Positions 5,006 through 5,676 of a stretch of DNA of 5,676 nucleotides are shown in pieces; the first letter of the stretch is position 1; each line of letters opens with the position of its first letter. Under the pieces are notes generated by a model that ran no database searches, was not told the origin of the DNA, and saw only the letters and a list, made by a program, of their open reading frames with translations. The position numbers and the translations under genes are program-made. The DNA lies in assembly GCA_009705435.1 (NCBI GenBank), contig WLTJ01000123.1:1-5676 (forward strand), in the 5' to 3' direction. This DNA is from Actinomycetota bacterium. GTDB taxonomy: Bacteria > Actinomycetota > Acidimicrobiia > Acidimicrobiales > Ilumatobacteraceae.

Positions 5006-5676
5006 TCAGGCCACGATCTTGGAAATCGGCATTTCTAAAAGATCTGAAGCGCCGGCATCCTTGAGAGCAGGGATGAGAGTGTTAATCGTGCGCTTTTCTA
5101 CGACTGATTCAACAGCAAATCCCCCACTGGCGAGTTCGCTGATTGTCGGCGATTTGGCAGATGGCAAGACATTGAGAACCCTCTGCAAATCATCAGTACC
5201 AACATTGAGCTTGACCAACACCTTGCCGCGCGCATCGAGAGTGCCTAACAACAAGGTCATCAACTGGTTCATCGCGTGACGCTTCTCGGGGTCAGCGAAT
5301 GCTTGCTGATTAGCAATCATCTCGGTGTAACTCACCAGCATCGTGTCAATCACGCGCAGACCTGCGGCGCGTAACGCTCGTCCCGTTTCCGTAATGTCAA
5401 CAATGCAGTCTGCGATATCGGGGATCTTTGCTTCAGAGGCACCATAGGACAAACGGATATCTGCTTGAATGCCGCGCTCGGCGAAATAACGCTCAGTCAG
5501 ACTTGGGTATTCTGAACTGACGCGCACACCATGTGGCAGATCAGCCACACTTTGAGCGGCGCTGTCTTGAGCCACAGCGACAACAACTTTGACGGGGTCG
5601 GAAGTTGCTTTGGAATACTTCAATTCACCAAGGCTGTGCACGTTGCTCTGCGTTTCTTCAACCCAATCGCGCCCAG
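5006..5676 (-). CDS. hisG: ATP phosphoribosyltransferase, long form, 3' part
   Basis: First enzyme of histidine biosynthesis; it joins ATP and PRPP to make phosphoribosyl-ATP. The gene is open to the right edge, and 222 residues are visible (long-form HisG is about 280-300). The visible part starts GRDWVEETQSNV, a conserved region of the catalytic domain, so the GTG at 5641 is internal and not the start. EYPSLTERYF and IVDITETGRALRAAGL are the family's segments, the latter containing the PRPP-binding loop. The last 75 residues form the regulatory ACT-like domain found only in the long form, with NVGTDDLQRVLNVLPSAKSP and the terminal LEMPISKIV, so histidine feedback inhibition and independence from HisZ are expected. 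It is followed after 9 nt by the cold-shock-like gene; other his genes may lie beyond the window. Confidence 0.96.
   Translation of the reverse strand, partial: GRDWVEETQSNVHSLGELKYSKATSDPVKVVVAVAQDSAAQSVADLPHGVRVSSEYPSLTERYFAERGIQADIRLSYGASEAKIPDIADCIVDITETGRALRAAGLRVIDTMLVSYTEMIANQQAFADPEKRHAMNQLMTLLLGTLDARGKVLVKLNVGTDDLQRVLNVLPSAKSPTISELASGGFAVESVVEKRTINTLIPALKDAGASDLLEMPISKIVA

Noticed and set aside
5006..5641. GTG at 5641 as the hisG start
   Set aside because: The frame stays open to the window edge and encodes conserved HisG residues upstream (GRDWVEE), so the real start is outside the window.
1..5676. Mobile elements, CRISPR, tRNA/rRNA genes or a new defence system
   Set aside because: No transposase, direct-repeat array, cloverleaf or rRNA segment was seen; almost every base belongs to a conserved housekeeping gene.

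Overview
The window reads as ordinary, gene-dense chromosomal DNA of an actinobacterium. The gene order infC-rpmI-rplT-tsnR-pheS-pheT is the classical translation cluster, and the rRNA methyltransferase gene between rplT and pheS is the actinobacterial version of it (as in mycobacteria). The actinobacterial-type DUF1844 protein divergent from infC, the minimal cold-shock-like protein and the long-form HisG ending in PISKIV point the same way. GC content looks moderate (low to mid fifties by eye). Together these suggest an Acidimicrobiia-like, possibly aquatic lineage, but the lineage is inference and the class is not proven.

Layout. (1) Positions 1-3972, all minus strand: IF3 (infC), ribosomal proteins bL35 (rpmI) and bL20 (rplT), a SPOUT-class RNA methyltransferase (tsnR-like), and the alpha (pheS) and beta (pheT, cut by the window edge) subunits of phenylalanyl-tRNA synthetase. 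Gaps shrink along the cluster from 34 and 54 nt to overlaps and an ATGA junction, so it is very probably one operon of translation genes. (2) Positions 3973-4211: the only real intergenic space, about 240 nt between divergent infC and the DUF1844 gene. It must carry both promoters and the infC leader, and it holds two good hairpins. (3) Positions 4212-4529, plus strand: DUF1844 protein with a clear ribosome binding site. (4) Positions 4513-5676, minus strand: hisG (3' part), a 65-residue cold-shock-like protein, and an alkyltransferase-like (ATL) DNA-repair protein. They are tightly packed and probably co-transcribed. The ATL gene converges on the DUF1844 gene with a 17-nt tail-to-tail overlap.

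I found no mobile element, CRISPR array, tRNA or rRNA gene, and no clear new defence or metabolic system. The items most worth a second look are the start of infC (no ATG, GTG or TTG available ahead of its conserved N-terminus) with its structured leader, the unusual start of the methyltransferase gene, the acidic C-terminal tail of IF3, and the small hisG / cold-shock / ATL cluster.
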